Source: Ectocarpus siliculosus
Taxonomy: Eukaryota; Sar; Phaeophyceae; Ectocarpales; Ectocarpaceae
Assembly: GCA_000310025.1 (NCBI GenBank)
Contig: FN649741.1
Location: 6,148,690-6,188,835 of the forward strand
Direction of reading: 5' to 3'
Length of the DNA stretch: 40,146 bases
Below, piece after piece: positions 1 through 11,400 of the stretch. A program made the position numbers and the translations under genes. The notes under the pieces were generated by a model. The model did not search any database. It was given only the letters and a program-made list of their open reading frames with translations, and was not told the DNA's origin. Numbering within the stretch: position 1 is the first letter of the stretch; each line of letters starts with the position of its first letter.

Positions 1-1185
1 GAGGCATCGGCGCTTCGGGGGGCGGGGGGCGGGGATATACCCTTGAATCCCCGGGTTTTCCGCCGAGGCGACGGTGCTTCGGCGTCCCGTTCTCGCATGG
101 TGTGCATCACTGCTGGCGCTGCTGGCTCTCTCTGTGGAGCTGTGGAGACCCCCGAGAGTTGGCGGACACCCCGCACACTACAGGGTCATCATCGCAATCT
201 TCGCATGCATACATACCTAAGTTGGAAGCGACGCGCTGCGAAGCTCGTTGTTAGTAAACTCGATCGACTTCATAAGTCGGGAGGGAAGGGATTGCTGTAC
301 AACCCTTCTCGCCATAACAATATCTCAGGCAGGAACCGCAGGAGGGGGTCCAACCCCCCCCTCCTATGTGATGACCCCGGTTAGGTCGTCTAGCTAGTAG
401 AAGTGGAGGTTAGGGGCCAGAGGGGCAGACGACAGAGTCCAATGATGGGAGAAAAAAAAAAAAAAAACAGGGGCAGCCGCTATAGCCTACCAGTCGCCCG
501 TCCGTGTGGCCGATTGGCTGAGTCACATGTAACCCTACAAGAAGACCAAGGCTACGAGTAGATTTGCGAGACTAGGTATGTTCCCTGTTGTGCAGTGCTA
601 TAGATAGAGGAGGCGGCAAGGGCAAGCTTGCAAGGCAGGTGGTTCAATGTGAAAGCTGGTCAATGACCTGTTCCAATTGAATGGACTGATATCGAGCTTT
701 TTGATCGATTCTACTATTTACTGCTAATACTGCTGTGCTGTACTACTGTAACTACTGTACTTTCTTCGTACTACTTGTTGTACGCGAACTAAATAGGCTG
801 CTTGTTTCCGTGTGTTCCTGTAAGTAGCACGGCTGGGTGATGAGTGTGGGCCGGCATCGATGACGAGGAGGTAGATGATGCAGAACCGGGAAACGAGAGT
901 GAGGCACGTTTACTATAGCCATCCATCTATGCAGCCTCATGGTAATTTTTCGACGATTCATGGTAACTTTTCGAATCTCTTCCCCCTCCGGGAGGGGGGG
1001 GGGGTGGCCTATGTGTCCGGATTTTTTTTCGCACAGACCCTTGGTTTGGGCAATGCATTGTACCATGTGCATTTTGTCCGGGATTTCAGAAGTGAACACT
1101 CAAGCACACTTCGTAATCGCTTGGGGAATACTTTTTGACAAATGGGACAGATCAGATCCCTACAGATCGAGCTAGCTCTTTTGAA
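1..1185. other. Non-coding flank, no gene recognised
   Basis: No open frame here resembles a known protein, and I see no convincing exon with splice borders. The stretch begins with runs of G (about 18-35), has an A tract at about 454-467 and a G run near 1000. Open frames at 43-384 and 752-1175 lack recognisable domains and overlap one another on both strands, as expected of chance frames. Confidence 0.5.
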
Positions 1186-1199
1186 GGGTATGTCCCTGT

Positions 1200-1616
1200 T
1201 GATCGGTAGGACATAGGTGATCGATGTAAGATTTCCCGAGGTGATCTGAAGGACATAGATGATCGGGGTATGTTCGCCCCATGGTGATCTGGAGGACATA
1301 GGTGATCCGGGTATGTTTGCTCGAGGTGAACTGAAGGACGTAAATGATTGGGGTATGTTTGCTCGAGGTGATCTGGAGGACATGGGTGATCGGGGTATGT
1401 TTGCTCGAGGTGATCTGAAGGACATAAGTGATCGGGGTATGTTTGTCAGAGGTGACCTGAAGGACATAGATGATCGGGGTATGTTTGCGAGAGGTGATCT
1501 GAAGGACATAGGTGATCGGGGTATGTTTGGTCGATCGTGATCTGAAGGACATATCATACATATATGATCGGGGTATGCTTGCTACATGGCGACCTGTAGG
1601 ACATGGGTGACCTAGC
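1200..1616. repeat. Minisatellite, 42-bp period, about 8-9 copies
   Basis: A tandem array is directly visible. Each unit is about 42 bp and contains the steps GTGATCTGAAGGACATAG and then GATCGGGGTATGTTTG. Copies differ at a few positions each; the first copy and the last two are the most diverged, and one has an insertion near 1547-1562. Because 42 is a multiple of three, the array stays open in several frames. On the plus strand (1259-1540) it would read as a 14-residue repeat of the type GDLKDIGDRGMFAR. On the minus strand it would read as a repeat containing HTPITYVLQ. No flanking exon or domain supports translation, so I call it a non-coding minisatellite. Confidence 0.85.
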
Positions 1617-2079
1617 TCAGGATCTGTCCTGTGCGTACTTTTGTGAACATAATCATACGAGTTTTCACAGCTAACAAACCCCAGCGCACACAGAGAGTAC
1701 TTGAAGTGCGGCTGATCAACTCTCTGTACACCTTGCTGAGCGTTGTCGCCATAGGTCAGGTGCTGTTGCCGAACGTTAATGTTTCGGTAGGTCGCACAAG
1801 ATGCAAGATACCACGCCCTCTCAGCCGATTTTCAAAGCCCGATTACGTATTCTGCAGCAAAAGCAACAACGGTGCCGACAATGGCGGCATTCGAACCGCC
1901 TCTTTCGTCGAGAGGCTTTCCGAACACGTATTGGAGTTTTGCATCCTCTTCGTCGTGATGTAAGCGGGCTTTGCTAATCGGTATCTACATGGCTGCGGAT
2001 CTTAATGTCAAGTCACTTGAAAAATGGTTCCACTTCCTCTTCAGTCGCATCCATCTGGGTGTGTACGCACAAATAAGAT

Positions 2080-3081
2080 ATGTGCATTGCTGTTCAGAGC
2101 GCGAGGCCTGCTGCAAGCGGGAAATTCCCAAGACTCAAAAGGCCTCACACGACTGGAGCAGTGGCGTGTGGCATCCGCACAATGACTTGCGGGAACTCCT
2201 TTGGATGTCACAAGAGAGCTTCAGCTCGCCCTACGACCGAGTTCCGGTACCTCGGTGGCCTCGTCAACGAACATGGCGACCTCACCCGGGAGATCAGCTA
2301 CAGGAGCAGAGGAGCGTGGGCGTGCCTCAGGCGATATGGCCAGGAGCTCTTCGACAGACCGAAAGCGCCATTCCGACTCAAGATCCGCCTCCTCCAGGCG
2401 GAGGCGATGGAGGCACTGCTGTACGGCTGCATGACATGGTCACCACTCAGCGGCCACTATCAGACGCTGCGGTCGACACACCACCGACTGCTCCTTCGAG
2501 TTATCGGGTACAAGCGCAAGAAAGACACCTACCGGCAGCTCTCGTACGCCCAGACGCTGAAGAGGGTCGAATGCCAGAGCGTTGAAGCCACGATCCGACA
2601 ACGACGCCTACTGTTCGCGGGAGCACTGGCAAGGCAGCCGGACGGGCGACTCCCGAAACGACTGATGCTCGGCGAGCTGGCGGGGGGGGAGAAGCCACGT
2701 AGGGGGGGACAGGAACAGAACTGGCCGAAGTGTGTGCTCGACGACCTGAAGGCCTTCGGGGCCGACCACGGATCTACGAAAACCGACCCAAGTTGTCTCG
2801 GAATTCCCGTACCGAAAGACACGGCACCGAAGTCAAGGTGGACGGAAGCCGCGAAGGTGGAGGGGGGAGTACCCTGGCATGCGGCGGTGCTGCAGGGAGC
2901 TGAGAGGTTCATGACCTCCTGGCACGAGAAGGAAGAAGAGGCCAGCCGACAACGAGCGCTCAAACGAAACCACAAGCCAACAACCAATGGGGCGGGAGGG
3001 GGGCAGGAGACGGACGAGACGGCGAGGGAAGAAAGCAAACGAGAAGAGACGGACCGAGTGGCACGACACGTGCTGGATTGA
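2080..3081 (+). mobile_element. 5'-truncated LINE (non-LTR retrotransposon) reverse-transcriptase C-terminal fragment
   Basis: One plus-strand frame is open to a stop at 3079-3081. From about 2239 it matches the region downstream of the catalytic domain in LINE ORF2 proteins. It has an FRYLGG motif, then a stretch ending in LLYGCMTW (family pattern LLYGxExW), then LRVIGYKRKKD (family pattern RRILGIxWxD), the RQRRLLFAGALAR segment (family pattern RRLRWxGHVxR) and a LPKRLMLGELAGG segment. The polymerase core with its YxDD box and the endonuclease domain are missing, so this is a 5'-truncated copy, the usual result of incomplete target-primed reverse transcription. The frame has no ATG of its own at the left end. 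The last 100 residues are Glu/Arg/Lys-rich. Downstream there is a T-rich tract rather than an A tail, and I see no target-site duplication. Confidence 0.8.
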
Positions 3082-3279
3082 ATTTCTTTTCGCCAATTCC
3101 CCCCCCCCCAACGCTGCACCATTGCACCAACCCCCCAGTAGTAGTGATTTCGTACCACTACAATGTATCGCTGGTTGGTGGCCATGTTTGCGTGTCTGCT
3201 TGTTCGTTAGTGGTCTCTCCACCGTGTGCCTTGTTCTGCCTCATACTTCCTGTTATTTTCGGCCTGGTCCCTCTTTGTC

Positions 3280-3415
3280 CTCGCCCTTTTTTTCATTTTT
3301 TCATTTTATTTTCATTTATTTTCTGTTCTCCTTACGGTTTCCATTTTTATTTTTTCTCCTTTTTTTCTCTTTTGTCCTTTTTTTTTTCTCTCTTTTTTTC
3401 TCTCTTTTTCTGTGC
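3280..3415. repeat. T-rich low-complexity tract
   Basis: About 130 bases are almost entirely T with scattered C, directly downstream of the LINE fragment. The pyrimidine strand is the same strand as the LINE sense. It may belong to the element's 3' end or to an independent low-complexity region; the sequence does not decide. Confidence 0.6.
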
Positions 3416-3688
3416 CAGATGGACTTGTCTCTGCTTGCGTTGTGAAGTACCAAGATGGAACCAAGGGAGTGTGCCTCTTTCTCTCCGGCCCATGATAGAT
3501 AGTGACTGCTAATCTCAGTTGATACCCCGCATAGCGTGAAGAGGGAGCGGAGGATCCCAGAATATCTGTCGTTGATTTCTATTGACTTGCGGACCCCTCG
3601 GGGCCAGTTTATTTGAGTGTACCTTTTTAGGGTAAGTTAACCTGTGACCACGGGAATCGACCGCGTCGAGTGTTGGATCAGTACGGAC

Positions 3689-3745
3689 ATACGAAGGTAC
3701 TGGGTAGAGAGAGATCGGAACGGTTTTTAATGTGAAGACAACAAC
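3689..3745 (-). repeat. Dispersed repeat, copy 1 (second copy inverted at about 19776-19830)
   Basis: Read on the minus strand, this segment goes from a GTT-rich run through CTTCACATTAAAAACCGTTC to TACCCAGTACC. Almost the same sequence occurs on the plus strand at about 19776-19830, inside intron 17 of the synthetase gene, with a few substitutions and a 2-bp gap. Two separated copies in opposite orientation suggest the end of an interspersed element. I cannot define its full length. Confidence 0.6.
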
Positions 3746-4084
3746 AACAACAAAGCCAGGAAAAAGCACAGCCGTAGACCACGGCACGGTGAAGCAGGAC
3801 AGTAGCAGCAGTCGACCTACGAGCAAGATTGCTGCCTGTATTGTGGCTAATCGGATAAAAGGTAAAGGTATCCAGTGGAAAAAACTTGAACCAACATACC
3901 AGTGCTATATATCGGTAGTCCACTTTGCAGCGGTCTGGTGTGCCTCTGCTGAAGCAGCTGCTGCTGCTGCTGTGTCCTCTTGAACGACGTTGCGCCCTCT
4001 GCTGCGATCGAGAAAATCTCCGCTTCATGTCCGTTCAAAATCGTCTACCCCTTCACGATCAGTGTTGCTTTGCTGTCAGCTTAC

Positions 4085-4256
4085 CTTTGGCCACAGGTGC
4101 TTGCGCAGCGGCGGGAACCCCGCCCTTTTGCTTGCCCCCCCCCCCCTTCTTCCCCGTAGCAGCAGCAGCAGCCTTCGCAGCCGGAGCAGCAGCTTCCGAC
4201 ATGACGACGTCCGCAGGTTTCACAGCAGCAGCAGCAGCAGCAGCAGCGTCCGCCAT
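4085..4256 (-). CDS. Probable first coding exon of an unidentified gene, Ala/Lys-rich N-terminus
   Basis: On the minus strand an ATG at 4256 lies in a good start context (G at -3, G at +4). It opens 57 codons followed by a strong splice donor, GTAAGC, at 4084-4079, so the exon would end in phase 1. The predicted N-terminus begins MADAAAAAAAAVKPADVVMS. It continues as an Ala-rich linker with a basic, Gly-rich patch (GKKGGGGKQKGG), partly encoded by a CAG/GCA microsatellite at about 4222-4248. Such low-complexity basic N-termini occur on many cytosolic and nuclear proteins, so no function follows. The gene would run leftwards, divergently from the synthetase. I could not find a convincing second exon between here and the left edge, so the gene either has long introns or continues outside the window. 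The plus-strand frame opposite is the poly-Ala/Ser shadow of the same microsatellite. Confidence 0.4.
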
Positions 4257-5444
4257 TGCTCTATTGGTTGAGTCTCCCGAAGGTGTCGCCGCGATCTCCA
4301 GCACGCTGAACTTGGCGGTGCCAGACACGCAGAGGCCGGTGACGAGATCGGAAGGAGACTCGTGGACCCACGTTGCCATGTGCTCTCGACCCACGCTGCC
4401 TGTTCCGTATGGACCGCACATCTCCGTGCGTGTTTTTTGGTGAGGGGGGACGCAGAATAAAGTTTGGTACCAAGTTGAGCTGTTTGCGCGCCTCCGCGCT
4501 GAACACTCCTGGAGACACAGCCTTGCTTCGCGCCAGCCCCAACACACCTTACGCTGCTCCCTCACAGGGCAAGGGCGGCCTTAGTTTAAGAGCTGCGAGA
4601 CGATCTCGCTATGGCGGATGATGAACAACCCACGGAGGTGTGTTGCGAGTCGCTTCAACAACCAGACTGCTGTGTACCGTAGTAGTTTCCGACTGATGAT
4701 GTTCTCGTGTGCGTTGAACGAACGGCGGAGGGCAGGAGGCGCGCCTGGACGACGTTGGGATATGTACGCTGCGTCGTGTGCCGGGCCGGGGCAATAGATG
4801 CCCAAGGTCTGCTCTAGGTGTACTGGTTTGGTTGCTTCACCCCTTTGTCGTTTTGTGGCGTCTGTCGTTTTGCCGCTGGCATTGGGTATTGGTGTTTTTT
4901 GTTGCTGACCTTGCGCACCTCGGTTCTTGGCTCACAGCGGCCCTCGGCCTTCTGGAAGACAATGGACATGCAGGCGGATTGCATTGCTTACCTTTGCGAT
5001 GGCCCTTAGGTTCACGTTTGGAACGTGCAGTTGTTGGTGCGTGCACCTTGCTTGACGGATTCGCTGAAAGGCGCTTGTTGGGCGAAACTTCAAAAAGTCA
5101 TACACCTCGCCGCCACCCCAAGGTTACCCGACGACCCCATTTTGTTCGTGCTTGTACAACTCCTGTTGTACGCAGAGGCTAACTCTACAATATCCGAGGG
5201 CGTTGTGCTTGCCGTGTAGTAGTGTAGGCGCTAAGCGATGGCTTTACTCAATCCGCCGGAATTGAACCAAGAACCATCTACGACATCCCTCTCCCCACGT
5301 CTACCTCAGCAGCACTTCGGCCGATTGATTGCCTGCAGCTATTTAGCGTCCTTTGAACGGTTGTGGTGCCTGCCTAACCCCTGTTCTGCTTTCCCCTTAC
5401 CGTGAAAACAACCCCCCCGTTGGATTCGACAGGGACAAGCGTTC
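4257..5444. promoter_or_regulatory. Divergent intergenic region upstream of the synthetase
   Basis: This stretch separates the minus-strand exon starting at 4256 from the synthetase start at 5445. It should hold both promoters and the 5' leaders if both genes are real. I see no clear TATA box or other named element. The frame of the synthetase start is closed by a TGA at 5403-5405, so the coding region does not extend further upstream in that exon. Confidence 0.3.
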
Positions 5445-8400
5445 ATGAAGGATATAGTGGGTGCGATGGACTTCCCCGCCGAAGAAGAGCTTGTCGCGGT
5501 GAGCTACAACAGCTTGCTGGCCCGTCCCCCCCGCTGTGGTTCATTACTACTGTATGTCGAGAGTAAAACTGACGATTGTGTGTGGCGGCTGTACATAAAT
5601 AGTAGCGGAAACTAAGCAGTAAATTATATTAGTAGGAAATTGCCCTTGATTTGTCCATTCGTGGTGGTGTACCGTGCAATCGCTGCAAACGCACAACATT
5701 AAAATTAATGTGTTGTCGAACAGGCGCTTTGCCTGCCAACAGGCTTGACGAGGAGGCCTGCCACCTCGGCACTCCCGCAGCGGCGATCTCGGCTCCCTGC
5801 CTTGACTGACATCACAAGAAGACTCCACCTCGCACGCTAGCACATCTCTCTAGCTGTACGGCGGTAGCTGTTCTGGTGCACCCTGCTCGTTGACGACTGT
5901 GCGGAGTGCCGCTCTAGTCAACAACCGACATCCTCACGTCGCCCTCCCCCCCCCCTGCCGACGCTGGTCGCCGTGCTCCCTTCGTTGCGCATTTTTACCT
6001 GACCGATCATCTCTCTTTGGTCGTGTTGTGGCTACGTGACGTTCGACGGACAAGCTCAGGCGTCCTGGGAGGAAAACGACACGTTCAAGGAGACTCTCCG
6101 GCTCAGCGAGGGCAGGCCCGACTTCACCTTTTATGATGGTCCGCCCTTTGCGACCGGTCTCCCTCACTACGGCCACATCCTTGCGGGTAAGAGAGAAGAG
6201 GCATGTGTCGTAGGGTAAGGTAACTCAGCCCAATATAAGGTTGGAAGAGCGTGCCGCAGAGGGCTGTGAGGGTTTTACCACGAGAACCAACAATCGACGA
6301 TGTTCGTGCTGCACTCGGGGTGGTTGCGAAGAGTTGGAAAGGGCGGTCACCTAACACGCAGCAGTCGACTATCGCGCCGCATCTTTGCTTCCTCTGCAAT
6401 CGGTTCTTTCAGCTTATATCCCCGCCTTTCGCTCACTCCCCCGCTGTCCCGCTCTACGCTGCTCCCTCCCTCTGTGGCATCAGGCACGATCAAGGATGCG
6501 GTCACCCGGTATGCCCACCAGTCGGGGCACCACGTCTCGCGCAGGGCAGGGTGGGACTGCCACGGCCTCCCTGTGGAGTACGAGATAGACCAGTCTCTCG
6601 GGATCAAGCACCGCGACCAGGTGTGTGTTGTGTGTGTTTGACGTGTGTGTATCGCCGGGAGACGGCTCCGGTTGATTGTCGGCGTGCTTTCGAAGATTCA
6701 GCGCCCTCCACTTGGGAACGATATTTTCGTTCACCTGATTCTAAGATGCGACACGTTGCCTGCCGACATATTTCTTTCGTTTGCGCTGCCGTTTTGGTGC
6801 CGGCCGCACTTGATGGCACCTCGGCTAGAAGCAACCTGGTTGGACGATACTAATGACGCTGGTGCTGTTGTTTCTTCCCTTGGCCAATTTCATAGGTCCT
6901 CGAGATGGGCATCGAGACGTACAACAAGCACTGCAGGAGCATCGTGACTCGGTACTCGAAGGAGTGGGAGCGCACGATCAAGCGCCTGGGGCGATGGATC
7001 GACTTCGAGAACGACTACAAGACCATGGTGAGCGAGCGGGACATCAAGCCGTGTTGGGTGTTGGCTTTGTGTGTCTGTGTCATCTGCCGTTCCCACCTGT
7101 TTTTTCTGTCTTTCCTCATTGCATGAAACAACTGGTCCACACACGCACACCCTTGGACGTACACCGTTGCCGCACCATGAGACTCAGTGGCCCGTTCGAC
7201 AGCCGTTCAATCGGTCGCATTGAAACTGCTTGCGGTCCGGCATTCAGTTCGAAATAATCGCACTACATACGTGGTGCCGACAACTGATTCTTGCAAAACC
7301 CTCCCTGCTCCAGGACCCCTGGTTCATGGAGAGCGTGTGGTGGGTGTTCAAGAGCCTGGTGGAGAAGAACCTGGTGTACCGAGGGTACAAGGTGATGCCG
7401 TTCTCCACGGCCTGCGCGACCCCGCTCAGCAACTTCGAGGCCGGCCTTAACTACAAGGACGTCCAGGACCCCGCGGTGGTTGTGGCCTTCCCTCTCAAGG
7501 ACGATCCCGAGGTTAGTGTTTGGGTCATCGGGTCGTTGTCCGCGGTGTAGCGACGGTGGTGCGTTCGTTGCTCGATGGTGCATTTCGAAGTCTTCTTTTT
7601 CGCCGAAGGCAATGCAAGCAATTTTTGGCCACTTCGCCCAACAAAACATTTCGTCAAAACACAAGTGTATTTAAGATTTTTTTCGCCGATTCTGCGTTGT
7701 TTAGCCCCGCTCTTGTGCACTACAGCAGTAACAAAAGTGGAAGTGAACCGTTGTTGATTGAAAGGTAGATATCAACCGTAGTACATCCTGATGCTGTTAT
7801 TTGTTGTAGTTGTCCTCTACGCCACCCTTTGTCGACAACGCTGTTTTACGGACGAGGCTTGAGCGGTGCCGCCGCGTTTTGCCTAGGCGCGCTGCCCGTT
7901 GTTTTTCGGTGTATGTATCTGCACTGCAGATACGTAATTTGGTTGCGATATTTGCTTGCGCCCTTCATCTGAGTATACCATGGCGTATTTGCGACCGATC
8001 TCGATGGTGCTGCCACCGCGTAGTGGAGATATACAACCAAGGACTCGCGCCTGCATATGGCACCCAAAGGATTCAATAGATTTATCGCCATGGACCGCCT
8101 TTCTTGCCGGTTCGTAGAAGACGTACGTTTGTCTCGGAAGCAAACAAAACAGCCGGCCGCCTATTAGAGTCACTGCCTCGCCCGTAAAGCCCCGGGGCGG
8201 CCGTGTGCTTAGCCCCGGGGAAATGGCGTTTGCGGCGCACAAGGCGGCCAAAAGCAACCCGTGGATTGGGAACGAACGCCACTCATACTGGCTTTGTTTT
8301 TCCAAGACACGGGTGGGCGACATCTAAAGCACGCTCGAGGAGGCCTTTCGCGAGGCCTCGGGTCTCGGGATGTGTAAACCACGCCCGACATTTCTTCTTT

Positions 8401-11400
8401 TCTTGGGGTGGATACGAATAGTGCGTTTTCTGGCTGTTCGATCTGATATTGGCCATGCTGTTTGACATTGTTTTGAGAAACTGTGTGTTCCCAGTGCAGG
8501 ATGTCGATTCCGGAAGTGTGGTAGAAAAGTGTATTTGTTGTTGCGCACGAGTTGCTTTATCGACCTGCTCACCAATGTACACACCGCTCGAGACTGTTGT
8601 CACCTGCTCAGTCCCACGTGGACGATAAGTCCTCATGTTGTCGGTGCAATTCAAGCGTAGCGGTGACACGTTGGTGACGATATCATTGGTTATTGGCTTT
8701 GCCTCGACATCTCGTCAGGTAAGCCTGCTTGCCTGGACGACCACACCTTGGACCCTCCCGTCCAACCTGGCCCTTTGCGTCAACAAGGCCTTCGACTACG
8801 TCAAGCTAAGGTACAACGAAACTGACAGTTTGGGACTTTTCGTGCATTTGCGTGCCTAAGGTACAGCTTGGTCCAATGACGTCACTTGTTGCCCATATGA
8901 CTGCGTTCTAAAACTGAAAATATATCAATACCCAAAACAAAACACATGAACTGTGTTGTTCACAAGAAAAAACGTTCCGATATCTGCCGCACCTCCTCCT
9001 CCCCCCCCACACAATTAGTTTGTTTTGGAAAATGCTTGAAATATTCCAAGTGAAATGTTCTTAGGGACTGACCGTGCGAGATTGTGCCCCATTCGAAGGG
9101 ATGTCCCCCACAATGACCTGGATACTCCCCTGCTATGTGTGTTCCACTGGCGTTCAGTGTTCACGAGAGATGACCCACAAAAGTCCTTGCGATAAATTAA
9201 TATACCGTTGTCCGTCGTAAGTTGTCGTTTCGTTGCGCATCAACCGTGTTTTCGGCTTGACTGCTTTAGTTGCTGGTTTCCTCCACCCGGAGATTATCTT
9301 GTCGGTGTTGAATATGGACACGGCGGCCGCCTATTAGAGTCACTGCCTCGCCCGAAAAGCCCCGGGGCGGCTGTGTGCTTAGCCCCGGGGAAATGGCGTT
9401 TGCGGCGCACAAGGCGGCCAAAAGCAACCTGTGGATTGGGGAGAACGCCACTCATACTGGCGGTTTTTCCATGAAACGGGTGGGTGACATCTAAAGCACG
9501 CTCGAGGAGGTCTTTCACGAGGCCTCGGGTCTCGGGATGTGTAAACCACGCCCGACATTTTTTCTGATGTCCCGCTTTGTTCAGTCCAACTGCTTCAGTT
9601 TGGTGTCTAGAAGAAAGGGAAAATTACTGGTGTGCGTAGTCTTTCTGCCCCCCTTGGCTTTGGTTGGAGTAAGAAGCGACGTGCGTTGTTGCTGATTTAT
9701 GGGCTGTCTTTTTTTGAAGCCGTTACTGTTCCTCTTTTTGCTCAACGTCGTCTTGCGAATTTGTATTCATGGACAGCAACCCTTTGTTTTGTTGGAGCAG
9801 GACGTCTGTGTCTCTGATTTCCCTTGCAATCCGCGCTGGTGTCCGCAGTCTCCTCTCCGGCTAACATTTTTACCCTGACAAGTTTGACGGTGAATCAATG
9901 CCGGACGCCGCCGTCATCATGTATGGGTGACATCTAAAGCACGCTCGAGGAGGTCTTTCACGAGGCCTCGGGTCTCGGGATGTGTAAACCACGCCCGACA
10001 TTTTTTCTGATGTCCCGCTTTGTTCAGTCCAACTGCTTCAGTTTGGTGTCTAGAAGAAAGGGAAAATTACTGGTGTGCGTAGTCTTTCTGCCCCCCTTGG
10101 CTTTGGTTGGAGTAAGAAGCGACGTGCGTTGTTGCTGATTTATGGGCTGTCTTTTTTTGAAGCCGTTACTGTTCCTCTTTTTGCTCAACGTCGTCTTGCG
10201 AATTTGTATTCATGGACAGCAACCCTTTGTTTTGTTGGAGCAGGACGTCTGTGTCTCTGATTTCCCTTGCAATCCGCGCTGGTGTCCGCAGTCTCCTCTC
10301 CGGCTAACATTTTTACCCTGACAAGTTTGACGGTGAATCAATGCCGGACGCCGCCGTCATCATGTATGAATATTTTGGAGACAAGGTTGCTTGGCTCATG
10401 TACGGTGAAGCAAAAAAATCAACTCATCCAGAACCTATTCCCCATCACTTTCGTCACCAAGTGGGTGTGATCGGAGAATCATCGTGCCCATTCTTTTGCG
10501 AGGAACTTGTGCATTGGACTGTTACATGTGTCTTTTGATCGTCGTGTTGTGAGATTAGACCCGACCCCACCTTTCTGTCCTTCCTTCAATGTCATGTCCG
10601 ACGCTTGAAAGGGACGTCAAGAGCGGGAAGGTGTACTACTGCGGAGCGGACCGTCTTGTTCAGTTGTACCCTATCATGGCCACGAAGAAGTACAAGCCGG
10701 CCATGAAGGCGGAGCTAATGGAGGGTAAGCCAAAATTGTGTTGCTCGTCGTTTCTTGCCAATGGATAATGAAATGTTATCACGCGGGTGGGTTATGTTTT
10801 TATCACCTGCCATATGTCCACACGGCGTGCTTTGTTGTGGGTATGCATATATATAAGAAAAAGTCTCGGTTTTGGGGAGGCGTTTTTCAAGATGACCATA
10901 CAAACACTATGACCATACACTCGTCTTCTAAGCATGTTGAACAAGCGCATGCGCGCACAATCGGAGAGCCGAGAAACGGCATAAAACAATGATTCAACGA
11001 AATTGAGGGATGAAGGAGTATCTAGGAGAGACGATGAAACGGCGCGATGATGACGTTTATTCCCATAATTCATTCGCAGTGAAACCGCCGACGCTCACGC
11101 GCCCCGCCGGGCTGTGTTCGAGCCTGGGGCACCAAACTTCCTTGGATGTCTGAGCGCCTTCGTCGTATCCTACTTGCGACCCTTCTTTACTCCGATCCAC
11201 CCTCTTATGTCTACTGGCCCCCCTCATCGACGGGGTTGTACCTTACTTGAACCTTTGTCTAGCTTTTACTCAGAAACTCTAAAACGCCCGTCGAATCGTT
11301 GTGTGCAGCGTTGTTGTTGAGTTTGGAGGGATTATACGGCCAACATTTGGCAATGGCTGCACAAGAGAACCAGTGATTCTTTTTTTTCCCGTGGCCGTCA

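Noticed and set aside
1870-1910. tRNA-like T-arm on the minus strand (GGCGGTTCGAATGCCGCC)
   Set aside because: The loop is one base too long for a canonical T-arm, and I found no matching acceptor or anticodon arm upstream.
3925-4443. Plus-strand Ala-rich frame of 172 codons
   Set aside because: It is the shadow of the CAG microsatellite and lies opposite the better supported minus-strand exon with start context and donor.
8155-8394. Dispersed repeat as a tRNA-derived SINE or MITE
   Set aside because: I could not find A and B box promoters, terminal inverted repeats or target duplications, so only the neutral label of repeat is kept.
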